Assembly: GCA_016875095.1 (NCBI GenBank)
Contig: VGSG01000010.1
Span: 18,551-82,550, forward strand
DNA length: 64,000 bases
Direction: 5' to 3'
Source of the DNA: Deltaproteobacteria bacterium
Lineage (GTDB): Bacteria; Desulfobacterota; Desulfomonilia; Desulfomonilales; Desulfomonilaceae
Each line of letters opens with the position of its first letter. Position 1 is the stretch's first letter. Both the position numbers and the translations under genes were made by a program. The notes under the pieces were generated by a model. That model had not been told where the DNA came from. It ran no database searches and saw only the letters and a list, made by a program, of their open reading frames with translations. Shown here piece by piece: positions 8,138-15,985 of the stretch.

Positions 8138-9544
8138 GTGTCCGAGATGGGCGATGCATCCCACCCCAGACAGATGGGCCTGCTTCACTTGCCGCGCTCC
8201 GATTGGATCGTTCTACTTACATGTGTGCTGACAATAAGGGCGCCGTTTTGGATCTGGGCGCGATCCGCGCCGTTCACCAACGATGAACATGGCTACTGGT
8301 CGATCGCGCAGTCATTCCTTGAGACCGGAGAGTTCGATATCTCGTGGCCTCCGATCACCAGCGCCTTGTTGGCAGCCATATCAAGCTGTGGCGGGAGTCT
8401 CCATGATGCGCGTCTGATCTGGACTTTCATTGACGCGGCCAATATCGGTCTGCTCTATACCCTGCTGTCTCGTTTCCTTGAGCGGCCGGCTCCCCTAATC
8501 GCAAGCCTTCTCTACACCATATACGTGCCTGCGATTTCGTTTGCCTCCTTTGCCACCAGCGAGATGCCCGCGATGCTCCTTTTTCTTGCGAGCGCATGTT
8601 TGATGATCGATCCGAGACGGTCGATCGGTTTCGGGCGCATTCTAGTAGGCGCCATAATGATCGGGCTTCTGGTCCTTACCCGGTCGTCTCTCGCCGTATT
8701 GGCGGTCTGGATCGCGTTCATGGCATCGCCGGCGTCAGTCGGCGCAGGCAAGAAGCCCAGCCGCGCGTTATCAGTTTGTGTGGCCTTAGTATTGGGCGCG
8801 GGTGTGGTCGGCCTCTGGGTGACGCGGAATTATTTGGCGCACGGGGAATTCATCATTGCCGAGAACGTTGCGTACAATCTATACCTTGGCAATCAGCCTC
8901 ATTATTCTGAAGATTTGAACTTGTTCCATCCCTTTCCGACGCAAGAACAAATTCAAGATCGAAAAGAGTTGCTCAAAGAAGAAGTGGTCAGGGACCGGGA
9001 ATTTCTTTCCGACCACGAGATGCGGTCCCGCGCCGTAGCATTTATTGCGGAAAACCCTTTCTTGTTTGCGAGGCGTGCCCTGGGCAGGCTCGCTCGGGTC
9101 TTCGCACCCAAGACCGCTCAGCTCCAGGCGCTCGGGAGCGAACGCGACAATCCTTGGTTCACGGCTCCCAGCCTCGCTCTCCTAATCTCTGCCAATCTAC
9201 TTTACGGTTTGGCTCTCTTCGGAGGATGGGCGGGAATCATCTTGTGTGGACCGTCCGACCGGGAAAAGAAATTCCGTTTGATTGCCCTGGGTGTTTTGGT
9301 CGGAACGTCCGCGCTCTGCACGGTTGCGATTGCTAAGCCGCGGTACTCCTTCCCCAGCGACCCCATACTCATCGCGGGCCTGGCATGGTTGCTGGTCAAT
9401 ACCCGGCAGGCCGCGCTTCGGGTGAACAAGAAAACGGTCGCAGCCATCATGGGAGGATGGGTGTTCTTGGCCTGGAGCTGGGCGGCTTGGTTGATCTGGT
9501 CGTTCATGACGCGGGCAGCGGTCTATGCGGGCAATGTCGGCTGA
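8138..9544 (+). CDS. GT-C fold membrane glycosyltransferase (PMT/ArnT-like, GT39/83 type)
   Basis: This 468-residue polytopic protein has about ten hydrophobic segments. It carries the NDEHGYWSIA motif in its first periplasmic loop (about residues 50-60), matching the acidic DE motif of polyprenyl-phosphate-sugar-dependent GT-C enzymes. A further periplasmic C-terminal part follows residue 270. The likely job is transfer of a sugar from a lipid carrier to a lipid or protein at the periplasmic face of the inner membrane. The start is uncertain: ATG at 8150 (MGDASHP) is an alternative and neither has a clear ribosome site. It converges on the chemosensory operon, leaving 41 bp. The exact acceptor is unknown. 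Confidence 0.75.
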   Translation: MSEMGDASHPRQMGLLHLPRSDWIVLLTCVLTIRAPFWIWARSAPFTNDEHGYWSIAQSFLETGEFDISWPPITSALLAAISSCGGSLHDARLIWTFIDAANIGLLYTLLSRFLERPAPLIASLLYTIYVPAISFASFATSEMPAMLLFLASACLMIDPRRSIGFGRILVGAIMIGLLVLTRSSLAVLAVWIAFMASPASVGAGKKPSRALSVCVALVLGAGVVGLWVTRNYLAHGEFIIAENVAYNLYLGNQPHYSEDLNLFHPFPTQEQIQDRKELLKEEVVRDREFLSDHEMRSRAVAFIAENPFLFARRALGRLARVFAPKTAQLQALGSERDNPWFTAPSLALLISANLLYGLALFGGWAGIILCGPSDREKKFRLIALGVLVGTSALCTVAIAKPRYSFPSDPILIAGLAWLLVNTRQAALRVNKKTVAAIMGGWVFLAWSWAAWLIWSFMTRAAVYAGNVG

Positions 9545-9585
9545 TTCCGACATGGCGCCGCTCCTCGTTCAAACATGAATACGCG

Positions 9586-10662
9586 CTAGTGCGCTTTATA
9601 TTCCAGGTCGGAGAGGAACCGCGCGATTTCATGGTCCGGAAGCATCCTTTCCACTGGGCCTTTTTCGAGGACTGCGAGGGGCATGGAAGGATCGAGGCAG
9701 TTGTTCACAGCCTGAATAACCGTGGTTCCGCCTGCGTTCCGGATGGAGTGAATACCGTCCGCGCCGTCACACCCTGCGCCGGACAGGACCACCCCCACGC
9801 TCCGGCCGCCGAGGGTTTCCGCTAGGGATCTAAACATGAGATCGACGCTGCCCTCCCGTCCAGGATCATTCCCGGCCGGGCTAACACGCAGAGCTGTCAC
9901 GCCGCTGTTGTTCTTGGCAAAGCTCACGCGGTCATCGGCGGAACAGAGGTAACATACGCCTCTGTGAGGAATCTCATCCTCTCTAAGGAACGTGACGGGG
10001 ATTGAGGCGTGCTCCGCGAGGTACGTTGCGAAGAAGTCCAGATACTTGGGTGTGAGCAATACCACAGCAACCAGCGCATGCCTGAAATCAGGAGGCAAGC
10101 CGGGCACGATTCTAAGCAGAGAATAATACCCGCCTATTCCCGCGGCTACGCCGATGAGACGAGACGAGGAGTCTAACGGGCCCCTGTCCGTATTGGCAGG
10201 AACAGCCCGATCGGGCATTCTGACGTATCGGGCCTTTCCGATCCTGATGACCGCGGCTCGCTTGACTCTCGCAATTATGTCGTCCTTTTGCGCTTCGAGG
10301 CTCTCATCCGCTCGACGAGAAGGCTTTGCTATCACGTCAACCGCGCCGTACTTGAGAGCGTCGAAAGTGATTCTGGCGCCTTCCGTGGTCAGCGCGCTGA
10401 TCATGACCGTGGGAATGCCGTATTTAACCATGATATGCTTAAGCGCGGTGATGCCGTTCATTCGGGGCATTTCCACGTCTAAGGTTATAACGTCGGGTTT
10501 GAGTTGCTCGACCTTCGCCAGCGCTTGTTCGCCGTCCAGAGCGTGGCCCACCACCTGCACGCCGTCCGCTTCTCGCAGGAAAGCGGTGATTTGGCGAACC
10601 ATGAGAGGCGAATCATCGACCACGAGGACTCGGATGTCGTGATTACTTGGCGGGTGGTTCAT
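9586..10662 (-). CDS. CheB-type protein: receiver plus degenerate methylesterase domain
   Basis: The receiver domain (residues 10-130) looks functional, with Asp16/Asp17, phosphoacceptor Asp62 in ITLDVEMP and Lys113. The C-terminal CheB domain (about 168-352) keeps the fold markers GVAAGIGG, VVLLTP, VVLSGAGCDG and MPLAVLEKG. In CheB the first motif carries the catalytic Ser (GASTGG) and the second the catalytic His (QHMP); here these positions read Gly175 and Leu203, while Asp299 remains. Esterase activity is therefore doubtful, and the protein may act as a phosphorylation-controlled scaffold. Its ATG overlaps the ParA-like gene's stop by four bases (ATGA), so the two are translationally coupled. 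It is the last gene of the operon. Confidence 0.85.
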   Translation of the reverse strand: MNHPPSNHDIRVLVVDDSPLMVRQITAFLREADGVQVVGHALDGEQALAKVEQLKPDVITLDVEMPRMNGITALKHIMVKYGIPTVMISALTTEGARITFDALKYGAVDVIAKPSRRADESLEAQKDDIIARVKRAAVIRIGKARYVRMPDRAVPANTDRGPLDSSSRLIGVAAGIGGYYSLLRIVPGLPPDFRHALVAVVLLTPKYLDFFATYLAEHASIPVTFLREDEIPHRGVCYLCSADDRVSFAKNNSGVTALRVSPAGNDPGREGSVDLMFRSLAETLGGRSVGVVLSGAGCDGADGIHSIRNAGGTTVIQAVNNCLDPSMPLAVLEKGPVERMLPDHEIARFLSDLEYKAH

Positions 10663-11453
10663 TGAGGCGATCTCTGAAGGTGGGCTCCTCCGGTGAGAAT
10701 TTCTTTCGCTAACCGAATGTAGGCTTTGGCCCCGGGCGATTCAAGTTCGTAGGCCAGGATGGGTTCCCCGCGTTTGGGGACTTCAGCCAAATAAGGATCA
10801 CGCGGTATGACGGTCTTGAAGACGCGTTCTTTTAGGTACTGGCGCACTTCCTCAATGATTTTGATGGTGAACGACGCCCGCTTGTCCGCCATAGTAATCA
10901 GGAAGCCGTAGATCCCCAACAATGGATTGATCCTTCGTTTGACTTCCAGCGCCGCGCGCAGCACTCTTCCCACCGTTGCCATAGCCGCGTATTCGCATTG
11001 AATAGGCACCAAATAGAAGTCCGAGGCCACCAGCGCGGTGGTGGTGGGGTAGTCCAACCGCGGAGGGCAGTCGATAAATATGTAGTCATAGCCCGTTGCA
11101 AGCTGGTCCAAGGTCTCGGTGAACAGATCTCGCCGTTCTCGGAGCAAGCCGACGAAAACCGCCTCATCCGCCGACGACTGGACGTTTGCCGGGATCACGT
11201 CCAGGTTGGGCAATCGTCGGTGACTGAGATAAACCACTTCCGAGGGCGCGGCCCCGTCTCTGAGGAGATCGAGAAGCCCAAACTGGACATGGGGCGCGTC
11301 CAGGTGAAAACAACGCGCAAGGCCACACTGGGGATCAAGCTCCAACAGGAGCACTTTCTGCTTCATGGCCGAGAGGCACGCTCCCAGATTCGCGGCGGTC
11401 GAGGTTTTTCCCACGCCGCCTTTCTGGCTCACTATGGATATCACTTGGCCCAT
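10659..11453 (-). CDS. ParA/MinD-family ATPase of the chemosensory operon
   Basis: The 264-residue protein has the deviant Walker A KGGVGKTS at residues 10-18, the LELDPQ segment (Walker A') near residue 37 and IFIDCPP (Walker B) near 120, as in ParA/Soj ATPases. There is no ParB gene nearby. Its place between CheA and CheB, overlapping CheB by four bases, matches ParC in Vibrio and PpfA in Rhodobacter, ParA homologs that position chemosensory arrays. The inferred role is distributing or polar-anchoring this operon's signalling complex rather than segregating DNA. The CheA stop lies 20 bp upstream, which supports one transcript. Confidence 0.88.
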   Translation of the reverse strand: MGQVISIVSQKGGVGKTSTAANLGACLSAMKQKVLLLELDPQCGLARCFHLDAPHVQFGLLDLLRDGAAPSEVVYLSHRRLPNLDVIPANVQSSADEAVFVGLLRERRDLFTETLDQLATGYDYIFIDCPPRLDYPTTTALVASDFYLVPIQCEYAAMATVGRVLRAALEVKRRINPLLGIYGFLITMADKRASFTIKIIEEVRQYLKERVFKTVIPRDPYLAEVPKRGEPILAYELESPGAKAYIRLAKEILTGGAHLQRSPQ

Positions 11454-11473
11454 TGAGCGTCAGCGCCTTTCAG

Positions 11474-14400
11474 TCATGGGTTCTTTGGCGACTTCCGGCC
11501 ACCGGCTTCATGCGTGTGATTCTTGGCTTGGCCGGCCTGTCGCTGCCTCGCCACGATCTCTTCTACGAGCTCACCCACATCCATCACCAGCGCAATCGTG
11601 CCATCGCCAAGGATTGTGGAGCCTGCCAGCCCTCGACCTCGAAACACGTGCTCGGCCAGCGGCTTTATGACCACGTTCTGCTCTCCGATAAGCTCTTCGA
11701 CTAACAGCCCGACTGTGCGCGCTCCGCTCGTGGCCAGCACAGCGAACGTGGGTTCACGCCCGCCGGGTCTCCGGGGCAAATTCATGATTTCCCGCAGGCG
11801 GAGGATCGCGATAGTCTCATCACGGAATTTTATCACTTCAAAGCCTTCAATGGTGGAGATCTCCTCGGGAGCAATCTGAATAATTTCCCGCACCGCCACC
11901 AAAGGTACGGCAAAAATATGTGTCCCGGCCCGGATCAAGAGCGTCTGAATGATCGCCAGGGTCAGCGGGATCTTGATCGTTATTCTGGTTCCCTCATCTT
12001 TCCACGACTCCAGTTCGATTTGGCCGTTTATCTTTTCCACGTCCTTCTTAACGACATCCATACCCACGCCACGTCCCGACGTGCGAGTAACCCGTTTGCT
12101 GGTGGAGAAGCCCGGGATAAAGAGGAATGAGTGGATCTCTTCCGCGCTCAGGCTGCGCGCCTCCTCAGATTCCACCAGACGGCTTTCCACGGCTTTCCGC
12201 AGGACCGCATCCGTGTCGATCCCTCTTCCGTCGTCCTCGACCTCTATTATGACCTGGCTGCCTTGAGAATACGCGCTGAGACGGATGACGCCTTCAGGAT
12301 TCTTGCCGAGCCGCTTCCTGGTTTCCGGATCTTCGATACCGTGATCCACAGCGTTTCGAACCATATGGACCATGGGATTGTAGATCTGTTCTATTACCCG
12401 CTTATCTACTTCGGTATCCCCTCCCTCAACTTCCAGATTGACGATTTTCCCTACTCTGTGCGAGAGATCCCTGACCAGGCGCGGCATCCGGTTAAAGAGC
12501 TGGCCCACCGGGAGCATGCGCAGCTTCATGACTCCTTCCTGGAGGTCCGATGCCACTCGACCCAGAGAAACACTCGCTTCGGCAATTTTTAGATTAATGC
12601 TCTTAACCGACTGGAGTTCTTTTTTGCCGAGCCGACCGACGGCGGCGAGGTCTCTCTGGAGGTTCCGTAATTGCGTGGAGAGCTGTTCCACGTATGAACG
12701 GTTGACTACAAGTTCCCCCACCTGATTTAGGAGCGTATCCACCTTGAGCGCATCCACCCGCATGGTGCGGACCACCGGCCCTACCTGGTGCGGTTCACCG
12801 GCGAGATCTCCCTCGGCGGTCGCGCGTCGAGTGGCTGAACCTTCCATCGGAGCCGCCTTTTCCGGTGGCGGGATTTGAGCCGGAGGCACGGGAGGGATTG
12901 GCTCAGGGCGCTCCGCCACGTGTGGGATAGGACCGGTCTCAGGGCGTCGTGGGGGCCTCTCAGGCGGCGCAGCGGCCGCCGGTTTCATCACGGGCGGCTT
13001 AGCCGGACGAGGGGGCGCTTGCGCATCCTTGAGGGCTGGTATCTCGCCGGGTAGCTGAGCCTCGACTTCCTCCTTCCCGGCCGGCTGGACTCGGCCCACG
13101 GCAGCGCGCCTGCGCACGGTCGCGTCAAGCATCTTGAGGAATTCCTCAAATCGCCGCGTGCGCTGCCCCATGAAGGCGAGATCCTCCGCCCCCAGCGAGT
13201 TCAGCCGTTGCGCCGCCCACGCTGTCTGCTCATGCCACTCGTCCAGAAATGTGGCAAGCTTCTGGTAATCCATATACGTCGAGGAGGCGCGAACAGCCTT
13301 AATCGATTCAGCGCACTGTTCCAAATCTTTGCGGTCTGCGCTGCCTTCGCGTAGCTTGCTCAGCACTGGTTTGATCCGGTCCAGGATCTCCCATCCGTAC
13401 GACACGAAAATCTCCACAAGCTCCGCGTCGGTCTCTTCAGCAACCTCTTCCAGGTCTTGCAGGAGGTCGGTTTCCATCGCGGATACTGCGATTGGGACTT
13501 CGACCGGCGTTGCCACCTCCTCCAGGAGAATCTCGTCCCCGAAGATCCCCTCGAACTCGCTGAGCAGCTCGTCGTCCACGTCGGCGAGAAGCGATTTCTC
13601 CCTTGCCGGATGCGGTTTAGGCGGCGGAGGTTGCTTGGTCGGCGCAGGCGGCGGCGCCTGCGCAGCTTTGAGGATCGCATCGGCAATGCTAGGGGTCAGG
13701 CCGGAAATTGACTTGAGTGTCACGGCGTCCGCGCGCAGAAGGTCGTCCAGCGAGAAAAAGCCTGCCTGATAGATGGCGTCAATGACCTGTCGGCTCATCC
13801 CGGGAACGTCCCTCAGAACCTCGGCCAGCGCCAGTTTCTCCCGGGGTGTTTCGTCGACGGGTGTAGGCTCGGGCTCGGGCAGCGTAGGCTCCTCCAGAGG
13901 GAAGGTGTCAGGAGGATAGAGGTCCTGTACGCTGCGTAAGACAGAACGGAGGTCGCGGATGTCGTAGAACGGAACCCGTCCTTCGCCACTGAGTAGAGAC
14001 TCAAGCTGTGTCCGCATTTGCTCGAGTCTTTCAACTCCTTCGCTGATCCCAATGTACTCAAGGGATCGTGCGATATTGCCGATAGTCTCCAGGAGAGCGG
14101 GCCGGACCATGTCAACGCTCACCCCGTCTTCCAGATCGTCCAAATAGAGGGATATGCTGAGCACATGAGGCGCCGTCTCTTCGAGAGTGGAACCTGCAAT
14201 CAGCTCTTCTCCCGTAGTGGCGGTGGTCTCGGGTGCAATCACGCCGGTTGGCTCAGCCGGAGGAGTGACCGGTTCAAGTTCGGACTCTATGGCCTCACTC
14301 TCTTCTTCTCCTGAATCCGCCGCCGGCATCGACGGTGGCTCCGAGGCTTGAGCAGCTTGTGGATAAGGGGCTTGCCCAAGAACTCCTTCCAGTTCCTTCA

Positions 14401-14749
14401 TCAGATCGACAATGTCTGAGGTCTCCATTTGATCTGTCGAGACCTCTTGTATGAGCTTGGCCAGGCGGTCCTTTGAGCGGAAAAGCAGTTCGACGATGGG
14501 GCGTTCCAACTGGATTACCCCTTCTCTCAGACAATCCAGAAGGGTTTCCAGTCGGTGGGTGAGCGAGCTCGATTGTTCCAGCCCGATATACTCGGCAGAG
14601 CCTTTAATGCAATGCACCGAACGGAAGAGATCATTGAAAAGCTCCGGTGATCCACCTTCCTTTTCCAGCCGCATCAAGCTCGCGTCCATCTCTTCAAGAA
14701 GCTCTCGAGCTTCGATGCCGTAATCTAGAAGGATATCGCTATCTACCAT
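11474..14749 (-). CDS. cheA: large CheA-type hybrid sensor kinase with helix-hairpin-helix insert
   Basis: ATG 14749 is chosen (1091 residues) because AAGGGG lies seven bases before it; ATG 14755 and GTG 14791 are alternatives. Domains in order, numbered from 14749: HPt with phosphoacceptor His46 (VHCIKGSAEYIG); an acidic/Pro linker; a second helical region around 195-265; a Rad51/NusA-like helix-hairpin-helix at about 310-363 (PGMSRQVIDA, then SGLTPSIADAILKAA); a Pro-rich linker; a degenerate HPt-like bundle at about 440-540 with Glu in place of the His (AESIKAVRASS); another Pro-rich linker; the dimerisation helices from about 660; the HATPase (N box MVRNAVDHG, G box DDGRGID and SGRGVGMDVVK); and a C-terminal CheW-like domain. 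There is no receiver domain. Canonical CheA is about 650 residues, so the N-terminal half is greatly expanded. It should phosphorylate the CheY and receiver proteins of this operon. Confidence 0.93.
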   Translation of the reverse strand: MVDSDILLDYGIEARELLEEMDASLMRLEKEGGSPELFNDLFRSVHCIKGSAEYIGLEQSSSLTHRLETLLDCLREGVIQLERPIVELLFRSKDRLAKLIQEVSTDQMETSDIVDLMKELEGVLGQAPYPQAAQASEPPSMPAADSGEEESEAIESELEPVTPPAEPTGVIAPETTATTGEELIAGSTLEETAPHVLSISLYLDDLEDGVSVDMVRPALLETIGNIARSLEYIGISEGVERLEQMRTQLESLLSGEGRVPFYDIRDLRSVLRSVQDLYPPDTFPLEEPTLPEPEPTPVDETPREKLALAEVLRDVPGMSRQVIDAIYQAGFFSLDDLLRADAVTLKSISGLTPSIADAILKAAQAPPPAPTKQPPPPKPHPAREKSLLADVDDELLSEFEGIFGDEILLEEVATPVEVPIAVSAMETDLLQDLEEVAEETDAELVEIFVSYGWEILDRIKPVLSKLREGSADRKDLEQCAESIKAVRASSTYMDYQKLATFLDEWHEQTAWAAQRLNSLGAEDLAFMGQRTRRFEEFLKMLDATVRRRAAVGRVQPAGKEEVEAQLPGEIPALKDAQAPPRPAKPPVMKPAAAAPPERPPRRPETGPIPHVAERPEPIPPVPPAQIPPPEKAAPMEGSATRRATAEGDLAGEPHQVGPVVRTMRVDALKVDTLLNQVGELVVNRSYVEQLSTQLRNLQRDLAAVGRLGKKELQSVKSINLKIAEASVSLGRVASDLQEGVMKLRMLPVGQLFNRMPRLVRDLSHRVGKIVNLEVEGGDTEVDKRVIEQIYNPMVHMVRNAVDHGIEDPETRKRLGKNPEGVIRLSAYSQGSQVIIEVEDDGRGIDTDAVLRKAVESRLVESEEARSLSAEEIHSFLFIPGFSTSKRVTRTSGRGVGMDVVKKDVEKINGQIELESWKDEGTRITIKIPLTLAIIQTLLIRAGTHIFAVPLVAVREIIQIAPEEISTIEGFEVIKFRDETIAILRLREIMNLPRRPGGREPTFAVLATSGARTVGLLVEELIGEQNVVIKPLAEHVFRGRGLAGSTILGDGTIALVMDVGELVEEIVARQRQAGQAKNHTHEAGGRKSPKNP

Positions 14750-14833
14750 ATCCATTCCCCTTGGACGCCCTGTGGTCCCGGAATGGCCCACCCGCGCCGC
14801 AAGGCGAAGATGGGGCGGAAAGTCCGCGGCCCG

Positions 14834-15484
14834 CTATCGGTCCTTCGAACGGGCCGTTCGAACCACTTTCCTTCCATCGAAATGCGCTTGAAAGAAGCGA
14901 AATTCCCGAACCAGCTCCGAAAGGAGATCGAGATTGTACCGAAGGATGTGGATCTCATCCCGGAGGTCGGGATCAGATCCCGCCGCGGATGCCTGGTCAA
15001 CTTTGGCCTGGATCCTATCCACCGCCTCAAGCGACGCCCCGACCCTGGCGCCGGTAACCAATATGAATTCCTGATAATTCGCAGCGATGTCATTTAATGT
15101 GTGGCTCAACTTTCCAACCGATCCATCGGCCGCGGTCTGCGCCGAAACGCTGAGGTTGCCCCTGGAGATCTCGTTCGCAGTTTGAGCCACAATGTCCAGA
15201 GGTCTCAAGACTCTCGTGATGGTAAGGCGAAGCATCATGCCTAAGCACAAGGCCAGCAGACCGATTGTCACGACGGCGCGAGCCCCCAAGCCCGGGAACG
15301 CCTCAAGAAGACCGCGGCTCGGTGTCGAGGCGTTGGATGACGACTGCTCGGCCGGCTTTTCCGGGCTTTGGCGGCTTGAAGCGCCGGCGGTCAAATCCAG
15401 CGCCAGAAACACGCCCAGAGCTATCGCCGCCACCGCGAGCAAAACCAAAGTTGTGGTTATGTGCTTACCTACCATGTTCCTCAT
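14834..15484 (-). CDS. small HAMP-domain membrane protein without output domain
   Basis: The 216-residue protein has a first membrane segment at about residues 9-31 and a short periplasmic loop rich in Ser, Pro and Ala. A second membrane segment (VVTIGLLALCLGMML) follows, then a HAMP domain (RPLDIVAQTANEISRGNLS) and about 80 residues of helix ending in a basic tail. There is no methyl-accepting, kinase or cyclase domain, so it cannot signal alone in any familiar way. Its place between CheA and CheY suggests a membrane adaptor for the array. The ATG at 15484 has no strong ribosome site. The domain reading is clear, the function unknown. Confidence 0.75.
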   Translation of the reverse strand: MRNMVGKHITTTLVLLAVAAIALGVFLALDLTAGASSRQSPEKPAEQSSSNASTPSRGLLEAFPGLGARAVVTIGLLALCLGMMLRLTITRVLRPLDIVAQTANEISRGNLSVSAQTAADGSVGKLSHTLNDIAANYQEFILVTGARVGASLEAVDRIQAKVDQASAAGSDPDLRDEIHILRYNLDLLSELVREFRFFQAHFDGRKVVRTARSKDR

Positions 15485-15558
15485 GAGCGCCGCGACCGTC
15501 TCTGAAAAAGAGCCGATCTTTCTCTCCCCGGGGCGGCGCGGCCCGAGCTAAGCTCTCT

Positions 15559-15924
15559 TCACTTCCGCTGTTCCATTCCACGAATCATATCGGCAATGGA
15601 GACCGGGCCGGCCTTGTTGAAAAACCCGACTGCCCCCAGCCTTTCGGCTTCAGCCTTGTACTTGTCCTCCTTCAGTATGGTCAGGAAGATAATCTTGGCG
15701 TTGGGGTCCTCGTTGAGTATCTCTTTTGCCGCAGTGATCCCGTCCATGTCCCTCATGGTGATATCCATGGTAACCACGTCGGGCTTGAACTTTCGGTACA
15801 TGCGGACCGCTTCTCCACCGCTCTTGGCCTCTCCGACCACCGTATGACCTTCACCCTGGAGTTCCTGCACTATCCTCTTGCGCATGAATCCAGAGTCATC
15901 AACCACAAGGACCCGTAATGTCAT
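15559..15924 (-). CDS. CheY-type single-domain response regulator
   Basis: A stand-alone receiver of 121 residues. It has the acidic pair in VVDDSGF, phosphoacceptor Asp54 in VTMDITM, a Thr in IIFLTIL and the conserved Lys104 in FFNKAGP. It is the natural phosphate acceptor from the CheA in this operon. The ATG is preceded by GAGAGG with a six-base gap. There is no DNA-binding or other output domain, so its target must be another protein, for example a motility motor or a pilus regulator. No flagellar switch gene is in the window. Confidence 0.93.
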   Translation of the reverse strand: MTLRVLVVDDSGFMRKRIVQELQGEGHTVVGEAKSGGEAVRMYRKFKPDVVTMDITMRDMDGITAAKEILNEDPNAKIIFLTILKEDKYKAEAERLGAVGFFNKAGPVSIADMIRGMEQRK

Positions 15925-15985
15925 GCCGTACCTCTCAACACGCTATGGGTTCCTGATTTGACGGGCCCAACCTGAAGCCCCGATC

